Notes under the pieces: model-generated
What the model was told of the DNA's origin: nothing
The model's input: the letters and a program-made list of their open reading frames with translations, nothing else
The model's database searches: none
Position numbers and translations under genes: made by a program
Shown here: piece after piece, positions 35,572-43,024 of the stretch
How positions within the stretch are numbered: position 1 is the stretch's first letter
Layout: every line of letters begins with the position of its first letter
Source of the DNA: Kutzneria sp. CA-103260
Lineage (GTDB): Bacteria > Actinomycetota > Actinomycetes > Mycobacteriales > Pseudonocardiaceae
NCBI RefSeq assembly: GCF_018263855.1
Contig: NZ_CP073318.1
Location: forward strand, 6,572,001-6,636,000
Direction: 5' to 3'
DNA: 64,000 nt

Positions 35572-37845
35572 CCCACGCCGGGCGATCAGCGGGCCGTCCC
35601 GGCTCGCGACGACAGCCACGTCCCCGTCCTCATCAGTGCGCAACACCGTCGCCCCTTCCCGTTTCAAGGCGTCGACGATCATCGGACTGGGATGCCCGAA
35701 CGGGTTGCCGGCCCCGACACTGACCATCGCCACCCGCGGATGCACCCGTTCCAGGAAGCGCGGCAGCGAGTAGCGGCTGCCGTGATGTGGCACCTTCAGC
35801 ACATCGGCGGACAGATCCTCGTTGTCGGCCAACAGATTGGCCTGCCCCTCCAGTTCGACGTCGCCGGTGAGCAGAATCCGGCCGGCCGACGTGTCGGCGC
35901 GCAGCACCAGCGACGCGTCGTTCACCGGCGTGCCGTCGGCGTTCGGTCCGAGATGACTCGGCGCCGTCCTCGGCGCGATCACGGTCATGCTCACTCCCGG
36001 CAACTCGAACCGTTGTCCCGCAACAATGTCCACTACCTTCACGCCGGCGTTCGCGGCCTGCCGCCGCACCTGGTCCCACGCCCACGCCGGCTCGTGCAGC
36101 GGTCCGACACCGACCGCGCCGACCGGGTAGTCGCTGAGCACCGACGACAAGCCGCCGACATGGTCCGCGTGCAAATGACTGAGCACCACCAGCGGAATGC
36201 TGACCACGCTGAGCCGGCGCAGACAGCCCACGATGGAGGTGAGGTCCGGGCCCGTGTCGATCACCACCACGCGGCCCGGCTCGGACGTCGCCACCACATG
36301 CGCGTCGCCCTGCCCCACATCGCAGCTCACCATCGCCCACCCTGTCGGCGGCCAACCGGATCCAGCGAGCCGGGCCGGCATCAACACCACCACCGCGACC
36401 ACCACAACCACCGCCACCACAACTCTCAGCCGCCGCGACCGCAACACGGCCCAGCCGACAAGCAACACTGCGGTCAACAACGCCGAACCCAGCAGCCCAC
36501 TCGGCCACCGCAGCGTCGCCAGCGGCATTGAGGACGTGAAGCGGGCGACGTGGATGAGCCACCACGCCTCCGGGCTCGTCACCCGGACCAGCAACTCCCC
36601 CAAGCCCTGATTGACCGGCGTCGCCACGGTCGCCAGCACGCCGATCACCGTGGCCGGCGCGACCACCGGCTCGGCGAGCAGGTTGGCAAACACCGCGACC
36701 ACGCTGACTTCGCCGGACAGGCCAGCGACGACCGGTGCGGTGACCAGGTGGGCGGCCAACGGCGCCGCCACCGCCTCGGCGATGCCGGGCGGCACGCCCT
36801 TGTCCCGCAACCAAGTCGCCCACCGGGGCGCGACCAGCACCAGTGCCCCGGTGGCCAGCACCGACAGCGCGAACCCGGCGTTCAGACCGAGCGCCGGGTC
36901 GATCGGCACCAGCACCACCACCGACCAGGCCAGCGCCGGCAGCAGCGATCTCTCACGGCCCAGCACCAGGGCCAGCAGCGCCAGGCCGCCCATCACAGCC
37001 GCTCGCAGCACGCTCGGCTCCGGACCGGCGAGGATGACAAACCCGATCACCGCCAAGCCGGCGCCGACACCCGCGACCCGCGGTCCCATGCCCAGCAACC
37101 GGATCGTGAACAGCACCGCGCCAGCCACGATCGCCAGATTGGCACCGCTGACCGCGAGCAGGTGGGTCATGCCGGCGACCTTGAACTCGTCGGAGACCCG
37201 CGGCGACAGCTTCGCCGTGTCGCCCACGACAAGTCCTGGCACCAGGCCCGCTTGCTCTTCCGGCAGCACCGCCGACGCTCGTCGCAGTCCTCCGCGCAGC
37301 GCTGCCGCGGCTTGTTGCCACACCGGGGCCGGCGTCACCTCGGCTGGCGATCCCCTGGCCTGCACGACCGCGACCGTCAGGTCACCGCCCCGGGGAGAAG
37401 CCGCTCGCCCGGTGACGGTGAGCCATTGCCCCGGCAGCAGATCGGCCCAATCCTTGGCCTGGGCCAGCACGACCACGTCACCCGCCGGGACGAGCACCCG
37501 GTCGGCTCCGCCCTGTCGGCCGCCGAATCCTTGTGTGCGAAGGGGTTTCGGCCGTTCCGACACCTCAACCCGCAGCTTGACAATCGCGCCCCGCTCGGCC
37601 TCGTGCCGCAGCGGATGCGTGGCCGAGGCATGGATCACCGTCGCGATCCAACACGTGGCCAGCGAGCCGAGAGCGATCACGAGCACCGCCTGGGGCCGCC
37701 AGCGCAGCGAGCGGAAGGCGACCACCAAGGACGTTGCCACGGCCAGCACGCCGACCAGCCAGCTGAACTGCCAGCCCCAGGCCAGGCCCACCGTCGCGAC
37801 CGCCCACACCACCAGGGCGACCGGAACCATCCGCGTGTCAGTCAT
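35551..37845 (-). CDS. comEC: ComEC/Rec2-type DNA transport membrane protein
   Basis: A 764-residue protein with the three ComEC parts: an N-terminal OB-like region after two helices, the central competence domain with about eight helices (HLLAVSGANLAIVAGA), and a C-terminal metallo-beta-lactamase domain with HLHADHVGG and a later GDVELEGQ. ComEC forms the channel for single-stranded DNA uptake. Natural competence is not documented for most actinomycetes, so the physiological role is open. Its ATG lies inside the end of the preceding small gene (ATGACTGA), giving tight coupling. Confidence 0.92.
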   Translation of the reverse strand: MTDTRMVPVALVVWAVATVGLAWGWQFSWLVGVLAVATSLVVAFRSLRWRPQAVLVIALGSLATCWIATVIHASATHPLRHEAERGAIVKLRVEVSERPKPLRTQGFGGRQGGADRVLVPAGDVVVLAQAKDWADLLPGQWLTVTGRAASPRGGDLTVAVVQARGSPAEVTPAPVWQQAAAALRGGLRRASAVLPEEQAGLVPGLVVGDTAKLSPRVSDEFKVAGMTHLLAVSGANLAIVAGAVLFTIRLLGMGPRVAGVGAGLAVIGFVILAGPEPSVLRAAVMGGLALLALVLGRERSLLPALAWSVVVLVPIDPALGLNAGFALSVLATGALVLVAPRWATWLRDKGVPPGIAEAVAAPLAAHLVTAPVVAGLSGEVSVVAVFANLLAEPVVAPATVIGVLATVATPVNQGLGELLVRVTSPEAWWLIHVARFTSSMPLATLRWPSGLLGSALLTAVLLVGWAVLRSRRLRVVVAVVVVVAVVVLMPARLAGSGWPPTGWAMVSCDVGQGDAHVVATSEPGRVVVIDTGPDLTSIVGCLRRLSVVSIPLVVLSHLHADHVGGLSSVLSDYPVGAVGVGPLHEPAWAWDQVRRQAANAGVKVVDIVAGQRFELPGVSMTVIAPRTAPSHLGPNADGTPVNDASLVLRADTSAGRILLTGDVELEGQANLLADNEDLSADVLKVPHHGSRYSLPRFLERVHPRVAMVSVGAGNPFGHPSPMIVDALKREGATVLRTDEDGDVAVVASRDGPLIARRGSPRVVH

Positions 37846-38134
37846 CTGGCGGCCCCGCCTCCTTGCCTGCGGGGAGGCGCATGCGCATGAACGGCGGCGA
37901 CCTGAGGTACCGGACCACTTCGATCACCGCGGCCACGCCCGCGACGACCAGAGCCCACCAGAACTGTTGCCCGCAAACGAGAACGACCGGCAAGGCCGCC
38001 ACCGCCAGCCGTGGCCGGCACGCCTTCGCGAACCGGGCCGCGCGCCCCACCCGACTCCGCTCGGCCTCATCCGACCAAACCCGAGCATTGGTCATGTCGG
38101 CATCCGGGGGAACCGAGCGCGGGGTGGTGGTCAT
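37838..38134 (-). CDS. Small membrane protein between comEA and comEC
   Basis: A 98-residue protein with one or two hydrophobic helices (about 47-75: LAVAALPVVLVCGQQFWWALVVAGVAA in part) and charged ends. Its ATG overlaps the comEA stop (ATGA) and its stop overlaps the comEC start, so the three are strictly coupled. No family is recognised. Position suggests a role in assembly or function of the DNA-uptake proteins, but nothing shows this directly. Confidence 0.75.
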   Translation of the reverse strand: MTTTPRSVPPDADMTNARVWSDEAERSRVGRAARFAKACRPRLAVAALPVVLVCGQQFWWALVVAGVAAVIEVVRYLRSPPFMRMRLPAGKEAGPPDD

Positions 38135-38865
38135 GTCTGCACCAAGTCCTTGAGGCGGTTGAATCTGGTGGGGCCGATGCCGTCGACCTCGCGGAGCTGG
38201 TCGACGGACTGGAAACGGCCGTTCTTGGCACGCCACTGGAGAATGTGTTGCGCCATGGTGGGACCGACACCGGGCAGGGCCTCGAGCTCCGCCTGGGTGG
38301 CGGTGTTGAGATTGACCTTCCCGGCCGGCTGCTGCGGCCCGGGAGCCGACTGGGGTTGAGGCACGCCGACGGCGATCTGCTCGCCGTCGGACAGCTTGCG
38401 GGCCAGGTTGAGCTGGGTGAGGTCGGCGTCGGGCAACGGGCCGCCGGCGGCCTGCAGGGCGTCCGCGACACGAGCGCCGTCGGGCACCGTGACCAGGCCG
38501 GGCCGGGCTACCTTGCCGACCACACTGACAACGAGCGGCCCGGCTCTGCCCGCCCCCGCACTGTGCGCGGCGGTTGGGGTGGCGGGGGCGGGCAGGGCGG
38601 GTGGCTGCTCCAGCACAGGCCGGCTCAACCACATGCCCAGGGCAGCGGCCAGCGCGGCGAGGATCGCCACACCGGCAAGGGCGAGCACCACCGTTCGGGG
38701 TCGGCGGACTCGGGCGCCTCCGGGCAGCCAGCGCTCGACCGACGGACCGGCCCGGTCCTCGGACTGGTCCTGCGGTTCGGGCACGGCGCCGCCGAGCACT
38801 TCGGCCAGGCGCTTGCGCACCTGTTCCGCGTGGTTGGAGGCGCCTGGGCGCAGTCGATCGAGCAC
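38131..38865 (-). CDS. comEA: ComEA-type helix-hairpin-helix DNA-binding protein
   Basis: A 244-residue protein: a cytosolic start, one membrane helix (near TVVLALAGVAILAALAAAL), a proline/alanine linker, an SLBB domain (VVSVVGKVARPGLVTVP) and a C-terminal helix-hairpin-helix pair (VNLNTATQAELEALPGVG; VDGIGPTRFNRLKD). ComEA binds double-stranded DNA at the cell surface. The GTG at 38865 is selected because TAGCGT ends 7 nt before it and no Shine-Dalgarno exists. Two DnaA-box sequences lie about 55-80 bp upstream. Confidence 0.85.
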   Translation of the reverse strand: MLDRLRPGASNHAEQVRKRLAEVLGGAVPEPQDQSEDRAGPSVERWLPGGARVRRPRTVVLALAGVAILAALAAALGMWLSRPVLEQPPALPAPATPTAAHSAGAGRAGPLVVSVVGKVARPGLVTVPDGARVADALQAAGGPLPDADLTQLNLARKLSDGEQIAVGVPQPQSAPGPQQPAGKVNLNTATQAELEALPGVGPTMAQHILQWRAKNGRFQSVDQLREVDGIGPTRFNRLKDLVQT

Positions 38866-38872
38866 GCCGCCG

Positions 38873-38878
38873 ACGCTA
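38873..38878 (-). promoter_or_regulatory. Leaderless -10 hexamer TAGCGT for comEA
   Basis: TAGCGT on the minus strand ends 7 nt before the GTG at 38865. Confidence 0.45.
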
Positions 38879-38917
38879 GGGCGCGGGGGTCGGCCGAGGG
38901 GCACGTGAAGATCGGGA

Positions 38918-38944
38918 TGTGGACAACTCGGGGCCTGTGGACAA
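38918..38944 (-). promoter_or_regulatory. Two DnaA boxes (TTGTCCACA)
   Basis: TTGTCCACA, the DnaA box preferred in Streptomyces and relatives, is present twice in the same orientation on the minus strand: 38926-38918 and 38944-38936, 18 bp apart. They are upstream of comEA and far from any replication gene. Confidence 0.65.
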
Positions 38945-39186
38945 CTGCCCGGAAACGATCTTTGCATGGGCCGAGCGGAGTGGGCCAGGGGGACAATGGT
39001 GGGTTGGGCTCGGAGACGAGGGTCCTCGCATCAGGAGTGCGGAAACCCGTCACGACACGGAGAATCCGGCCAGGCCAGCGGAAAACCCGGTGCCGAGCCG
39101 GACAAACGAGATCACCGGCCGCGACGGCAGGAGTGCCACGTCACGGAGACGAAGCGCAGCGGCGGTATCAGCGAACCGGAAGTGGG

Positions 39187-40047
39187 TCAGGCCGGCGGGG
39201 TCAGGCCACCCGGGACGACCACCACGCCCAGCACGCCCGGGCCGGTGTGGGCGCCGATCACCGCGCCCACCTCGGAGATCAGGCAGCCGGGCGAGTTCGG
39301 GAGCCGGGACTCGAGCTTGGCCGCCAGTTCGGCGGCTCGTTCGGGGGCGGCGAGGTGGTGCACGGCCAGTTCGACGGGCCCCCGCCCGGCGGCGTTGGCG
39401 GCCAAGTCGACAAGGCGGGCGATGGCCCGGCTGGTGGTGCGGACCTTCTCCAGCGGCACGATCCGGCCGTCCTCGACGTGCAGCAGGGGCTTGACCGACA
39501 GCGCGGTGCCCAGCAGGGCGGCGGTGGTACCGATCCGGCCGCCGCGTCGAAGATGCTCCAGGGTCTCCACGGAGAAGAACGTCCGGGCCCGAGCGGCTAC
39601 CCGAGTGGCGGCGCGCTCAACCTCAACGGCGGAGGCCCCAGCGGCAGCGGCGTCGGCAGCGGCCAGTGCGGCGAAGCCGAGACCCATGGCGGTGGACCGC
39701 GAGTCGACGATCCGCACCCGGTCCGGCCCGACCTCCTCGGCCGCCATCCACGCCGCGTTCCACGTGCCGGACAACTCCCCCGACAGGTGCACGGCGACAA
39801 CCGCCTCGGCTCCGTCCTCCAGAGCCTTGCGGTACTCGGCGGCCAGCTCGGCGGGGTTGGCCCGGGACGTGGTGACGGTCCGCCGGTCGCCGAGCGCCCC
39901 GGCCAGCTCGACCGGCCCGAAGTCGACGCCGTCCAGCCGTCCGACCCCGTCGACCAGGACATGCAGCGGAATCACCCGCACCGAGCGCCGATCGGCGAAG
40001 CCTTCCGGCAGGTACGCGGTGGAGTCGGTGACGACGGCGACGGACAC
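39187..40047 (-). CDS. DegV family fatty-acid-binding protein
   Basis: A 286-residue protein starting VAVVTDSTAYLPE, with VIPLHVLVDG, TTSRANPAE (serine-containing ligand loop), GGRIGTTAALLGTALSVKPLL and a C-terminal GAHTGPGVLGV. DegV/FakB proteins bind a fatty acid and in Firmicutes deliver it to the FakA kinase; no FakA is nearby. The GTG at 40047 lacks a Shine-Dalgarno but has TAGGCT 8 nt upstream, overlapping the stop of the octT-like gene. Gene order matches Rv2417c in M. tuberculosis. Confidence 0.9.
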   Translation of the reverse strand: MSVAVVTDSTAYLPEGFADRRSVRVIPLHVLVDGVGRLDGVDFGPVELAGALGDRRTVTTSRANPAELAAEYRKALEDGAEAVVAVHLSGELSGTWNAAWMAAEEVGPDRVRIVDSRSTAMGLGFAALAAADAAAAGASAVEVERAATRVAARARTFFSVETLEHLRRGGRIGTTAALLGTALSVKPLLHVEDGRIVPLEKVRTTSRAIARLVDLAANAAGRGPVELAVHHLAAPERAAELAAKLESRLPNSPGCLISEVGAVIGAHTGPGVLGVVVVPGGLTPPA

Positions 40048-40055
40048 GGCCGCCC

Positions 40056-40061
40056 AGCCTA
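40056..40061 (-). promoter_or_regulatory. Possible leaderless -10 hexamer TAGGCT for the degV gene
   Basis: TAGGCT begins with the TAG stop of the upstream gene and ends 8 nt before the GTG at 40047. The gene could equally be read as part of the operon. Confidence 0.3.
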
Positions 40062-40778
40062 CGTGCTGATGTGGTCCAGGCGGCGGCGGACCATGTCCGC
40101 CAATGCCTGCCCCACGGCGCGGTGCGCGTCGAATCCCCAGTGGATGCCGTCCGGGTTGCCGTGCCCGCCAAGGACGTGATCGCCGATCAAACCGGGCAGG
40201 TCGAGCAGCGGAACGTCGTGCCGCACGCCCCACCGCCGCACGGCGGCCTCCCCGGCCGGCCGGCCGGTGTGCACGTAGCCGTACACGGCGGCGCGATGCA
40301 CCGCCGGCACGAAGCCGACGACGGGCAGCCCCGGCCGCAATGTCCGCACGGCCCGCACGCAGTCGTCCAGGTACCGCTCCGTCAACGAGGCCGGCAGCGC
40401 GACCGGCCGACCGCCGAACAGCCGGGAAAGGTGCGGTTGGGCGGCCAGATACGCGGCACGAACCCGTCGCCGCAGCGAGTCCGGCCGCAGGTAGCGCAGC
40501 CCTTCCCGCAGGTACGTGGGCAGCGGCGACGGCAAGGTGTCCATGCCGCCCACGGCCAACACCAGCACGTCGGCCTTGGCCAGCCCGGCCCAGAACCGAG
40601 GATCCCCCGTCACGGCCCACCACGCGTCCCGTGCGGTCCACCCGAAGCCGGCGATCAGCTCCGAGGCGCCGCCCAGCTCACCGGCGGCCACCGACGGCCA
40701 CAGCCGCGGATCGTCGGCGGCCAGCGGCCCGACCGGCCCGTGGAAGCAGAGCGAGTCGCCGAGGACGAGCAGGTTCAC
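40059..40778 (-). CDS. octT: SGNH-fold acyltransferase/hydrolase, OctT-like (diglucosylglycerate octanoyltransferase candidate)
   Basis: A 239-residue SGNH protein with nucleophile Ser9 in LVLGDSL and an Asp210/His213 pair in NPDGIHW. The GFGWTARDAWWA and VGGMDTLPS segments resemble mycobacterial OctT (Rv2418c), which transfers octanoate to diglucosylglycerate in methylglucose lipopolysaccharide synthesis. The gene also occupies the same place as Rv2418c, between the GpgP-like and degV genes. The GTG overlaps the upstream stop (GTGA). A simple esterase is the alternative. Confidence 0.72.
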   Translation of the reverse strand: MNLLVLGDSLCFHGPVGPLAADDPRLWPSVAAGELGGASELIAGFGWTARDAWWAVTGDPRFWAGLAKADVLVLAVGGMDTLPSPLPTYLREGLRYLRPDSLRRRVRAAYLAAQPHLSRLFGGRPVALPASLTERYLDDCVRAVRTLRPGLPVVGFVPAVHRAAVYGYVHTGRPAGEAAVRRWGVRHDVPLLDLPGLIGDHVLGGHGNPDGIHWGFDAHRAVGQALADMVRRRLDHIST

Positions 40779-41383
40779 GCGCCGGCGTTGTACGTGAGCA
40801 GCCGCCAGCGGCCGTCGCCGCCTGGACGCCGCGCCAGCACCGCCCAGTGGCAGTTGCTCAGCCCGCCCAGCTGCGGCCAGATCGACACCGGCATGGTCAG
40901 CAGCTGCGCGGTCAGCGCGGTGATCAGGCCCCCGTGCGCGCACAGCAGCACGGTGCCGTCCTGCTCCTCGTCCAGCTCGTTGACGAGATCATGGGCGCGC
41001 GTGGCCACCTCGACCCGGGACTCCCCGCCGGGAGGCGCCCACGTGGGGTCGGACTGCCAGGTCTTGATGCCGCCCGGGTAGCTGGCGTCCACCTGGGCCG
41101 AGGTCAGCCCCTGCCAGTCGCCGATGTCGGTCTCCCGCAGCCTCTTGTCCAGCCGCAGCGGCAGCCCGCTGGCCTCGACCAGGATCTTCGCCGTGTCGGT
41201 GGCCCGCCGCAGGTCGGAGGCGACCACCAGGTGCGGCTCGTAGGCCAGCAGCGCGGGCGTCGCGGCCCGCGCCTGCTCCCGGCCCCGCTCGGTGAGCGGG
41301 GAATCCAGGTGGCCCTGCCAGTGGCCGCTGGCGTTGTGCTCGGTCTGCCCGTGCCGCCACAGCAGGATTCTGCTCAGGGTCAT
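40775..41383 (-). CDS. gpgP: Histidine phosphatase family protein, GpgP-like
   Basis: A 202-residue histidine phosphatase with catalytic His11 in LLWRHGQTEHN, a second RHG-fold His in LLCAHGG and the Glu of RLRETDIGDWQG. In M. tuberculosis the syntenic Rv2419c is glucosyl-3-phosphoglycerate phosphatase, which makes glucosylglycerate for polymethylated polysaccharides. Placement next to an OctT-like gene supports the same role here, though the family is broad. It overlaps the rsfS stop by 4 bp. Confidence 0.78.
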   Translation of the reverse strand: MTLSRILLWRHGQTEHNASGHWQGHLDSPLTERGREQARAATPALLAYEPHLVVASDLRRATDTAKILVEASGLPLRLDKRLRETDIGDWQGLTSAQVDASYPGGIKTWQSDPTWAPPGGESRVEVATRAHDLVNELDEEQDGTVLLCAHGGLITALTAQLLTMPVSIWPQLGGLSNCHWAVLARRPGGDGRWRLLTYNAGA

Positions 41384-41757
41384 GAACCGTCCTCACTGGA
41401 CCCGTCGTCGAACGGGATCTCCGGGCAGTCCTTCCACAGCCGCTCCAGGCCGTAGAAGACACGCTCCTCGGTGTGCTGGACGTGCACGACCACGTCGACG
41501 AAGTCGAGCAGCACCCAGCGGCCCTCGCGGGCGCCCTCGCGGCGGACCGGCTTGGTGCCGGCCTCCCGCATCTTCTCCTCGACGGCGTCCACGATCGCGC
41601 CGACCTGACGCTCGTTGGGCGCCGACGCGATCACGAAGCAGTCCGTGATCACGAGCTGGTTCGACACGTCCAGCACCTTGATGTCGTGCGCCTTCTTGTC
41701 GGCGGCCGCTGCCGCGGCCACCAGCGCCAGCCGTCGTGCCTCGTCGGTGGCTGCCAC
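41380..41757 (-). CDS. rsfS: Ribosomal silencing factor RsfS
   Basis: A 125-residue RsfS/DUF143 protein with DVSNQLVITDCFVIASAPNERQ (in two motif pieces), VRREGAREGRWVLLDF and VVVHVQ. It binds uL14 of the large subunit and blocks subunit joining in starvation. The GTG at 41757 is preferred over an upstream in-frame ATG at 41778, because AGGGAG is 5 nt before it. It is coupled to gpgP through a 4-bp overlap. The upstream region contains an opposing small transcription unit. Confidence 0.93.
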   Translation of the reverse strand: MAATDEARRLALVAAAAAADKKAHDIKVLDVSNQLVITDCFVIASAPNERQVGAIVDAVEEKMREAGTKPVRREGAREGRWVLLDFVDVVVHVQHTEERVFYGLERLWKDCPEIPFDDGSSEDGS

Positions 41758-41826
41758 GTCACTCCCTGCGTTCTTCAACTACGGATGAGTGCAAAGGGTA
41801 CCGTCCCCGGCCGCGCGAAAAACCCG

Positions 41827-41859
41827 TTGACCTGGGTGCGGCCGTCGCGATCAGATATC
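41827..41859 (+). promoter_or_regulatory. Possible promoter of the 18-codon frame
   Basis: TTGACC (41827-41832) is a good -35. An AT-containing ATCAGATATC follows about 17-18 bp downstream and could hold the -10 (TCAGAT at 41851-41856, a weak match). The start codon at 41905 is about 45 bp further. Confidence 0.4.
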
Positions 41860-41904
41860 GGCACACGGCCGCAGTGGGTGGCCCAACCGAAGGGAGGTGT
41901 GCGA

Positions 41905-41961
41905 ATGCTCGGGAAGTCTCTCGGCGCGCTCGCGCTTCGTCCCGTCGGGCGTACGCGATAG
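41905..41961 (+). CDS. Putative 18-residue peptide gene
   Basis: A tiny frame encoding a basic peptide (starts MLGKSLGALAL, ends GRTR) between rsfS and nadD on the opposite strand. It has an excellent ribosome binding site (AAGGGAGG, 7 nt before the ATG), a plausible promoter about 45-75 bp upstream and a stable hairpin 20 bp after its stop. It may be a small protein, or the transcript may work as an antisense or regulatory RNA. No homolog is known to me. Confidence 0.4.
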   Translation: MLGKSLGALALRPVGRTR

Positions 41962-41980
41962 CGCGCCAGGACTGACGAGT

Positions 41981-42021
41981 ACGGGTCCCCCGGTCCAGGC
42001 GCCGGATCGGGGGATTCCCGT
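41981..42021. terminator. Hairpin between the 18-codon frame and nadD
   Basis: Left arm 41981-41996 and right arm 42003-42021 pair through ACGGG, CCCCCG and TCC blocks with small internal bulges and a 6-nt loop. It could end the small + transcript and the nadD transcript. Confidence 0.6.
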
Positions 42022-42039
42022 CAGCTCGGCCCAGATCCA

Positions 42040-42630
42040 TCAGCACTGGTAGAGGCCGCGCTTGGAGATGTACTGCACCACCCCGTCCGGCACCAGGTAC
42101 CAGACCGGCAGGCCGGCGCAGACCCGGTCCCGGCAGGCGGTGGACGAGATCGCCATCGCCGGCACCTCGATCAGGCTCACCGAGCCCGCGGGCAGGTGGT
42201 GGCCGTCCAGCCGGAATCCCGGCCGGGTGACGCCGATGAAGTGGGCCCGGGTGAACAGCTCGTCGACCCGCTTCCAGGACACGATCTGCGACAGCGCGTC
42301 CGCGCCGGTGATGAAGAACAGGTCGTCGTCGGGGAACCGGTCGGCCAGGTCGGTGAGCGTGTCGGCGGTGTAGGTGGGGCCGCCGCGGTCGATGTCCACG
42401 CGGCTGACCGAGAACCGGGGATTGGACGCCGTCGCGATCACGGTCATCAGGTAGCGGTCCTCGGCGGCGGCCACGTCGCGGCCGCTCTTCTGCCAGGGCT
42501 GCCCGGTCGGCACGAAGATGACTTCGTCCAGCTCGAACTTGGCCTGGACCTCGCTGGCCGCCACGAGGTGGCCGTGGTGGATCGGGTCGAAGGTGCCGCC
42601 CATGACCCCGATCCGGCGCTTGTCGGTCAT
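42040..42630 (-). CDS. nadD: Nicotinate-nucleotide adenylyltransferase
   Basis: A 196-residue nucleotidyltransferase with GGTFDPIHHGHL (11-22), the signature HxGH-type motif, and ISSTACRDRV (variant of ISST.IR) near the C-terminus. It makes nicotinic acid adenine dinucleotide in NAD synthesis. The ATG at 42630 has no Shine-Dalgarno; TACGCT ends 8 nt upstream, so a leaderless transcript is likely. It precedes rsfS on the same strand, as in most bacteria, but with a 282-bp gap. Confidence 0.95.
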   Translation of the reverse strand: MTDKRRIGVMGGTFDPIHHGHLVAASEVQAKFELDEVIFVPTGQPWQKSGRDVAAAEDRYLMTVIATASNPRFSVSRVDIDRGGPTYTADTLTDLADRFPDDDLFFITGADALSQIVSWKRVDELFTRAHFIGVTRPGFRLDGHHLPAGSVSLIEVPAMAISSTACRDRVCAGLPVWYLVPDGVVQYISKRGLYQC

Positions 42631-42638
42631 AACGGCCC

Positions 42639-42644
42639 AGCGTA
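42639..42644 (-). promoter_or_regulatory. Leaderless -10 hexamer TACGCT for nadD
   Basis: TACGCT ends 8 nt before the nadD ATG; no ribosome binding site is visible. Confidence 0.4.
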
Positions 42645-42715
42645 GGCAGCCATCACCAGAACGGCCTGTGCGAGCGCCGAAGTGTGAGGAACCGCTAGTC
42701 GGTGAACCCAGCGGC

Positions 42716-42742
42716 GGGGCGCCCGCCGGCAGCAGGCGCCCC
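42716..42742 (-). terminator. Hairpin downstream of the ferredoxin gene
   Basis: GGGGCGCC (42716-42723) pairs with GGCGCCCC (42735-42742), 7 nt after the ferredoxin stop. Confidence 0.6.
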
Positions 42743-42749
42743 GAACCGC

Positions 42750-42983
42750 TCAGTCCAGCGGCGCGACCACTTTCTCGGTGCCGACCTCGCGCACCAGGAT
42801 CGCCTCCATCGGGCACGACTCGGCGGCGGTGACCACCTCGTCGTCGGCGTCGACCTCGTCGGCGACCGGTGTCCCGTAGCCGCCGTCGAGCTTGAAGTAC
42901 TTCGGCGAGGTGCCGGCGCACACGCCGGAGCCGATGCACGTGCCCGAGTCGATCGAAATCTGCCAGCGGCCGTCTTCCGTCAC
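42750..42983 (-). CDS. [3Fe-4S] ferredoxin
   Basis: A 77-residue ferredoxin with only three cluster cysteines (Cys16 and Cys22 in CIGSGVC, Cys57 in SCPMEAI), the arrangement of 3Fe-4S ferredoxins that serve actinomycete P450s. It passes electrons from a ferredoxin reductase to the heme protein. It starts 41 bp after the P450 gene and forms an operon with it. A GC hairpin follows. No reductase gene is nearby. Confidence 0.9.
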   Translation of the reverse strand: MTEDGRWQISIDSGTCIGSGVCAGTSPKYFKLDGGYGTPVADEVDADDEVVTAAESCPMEAILVREVGTEKVVAPLD

Positions 42984-43024
42984 GCTGTCCTCCTCAGCCA
43001 GTCCAGGAACGCGTCAATCTTCTC

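Larger units (their letters stand above)
38866..39186. other. 321-bp intergenic region between comEA and degV
   Basis: It contains the comEA -10-like hexamer and two DnaA-box sequences; I see no coding potential, terminator or other RNA. The degV gene ends at 39187 without a clear hairpin. Confidence 0.5.
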
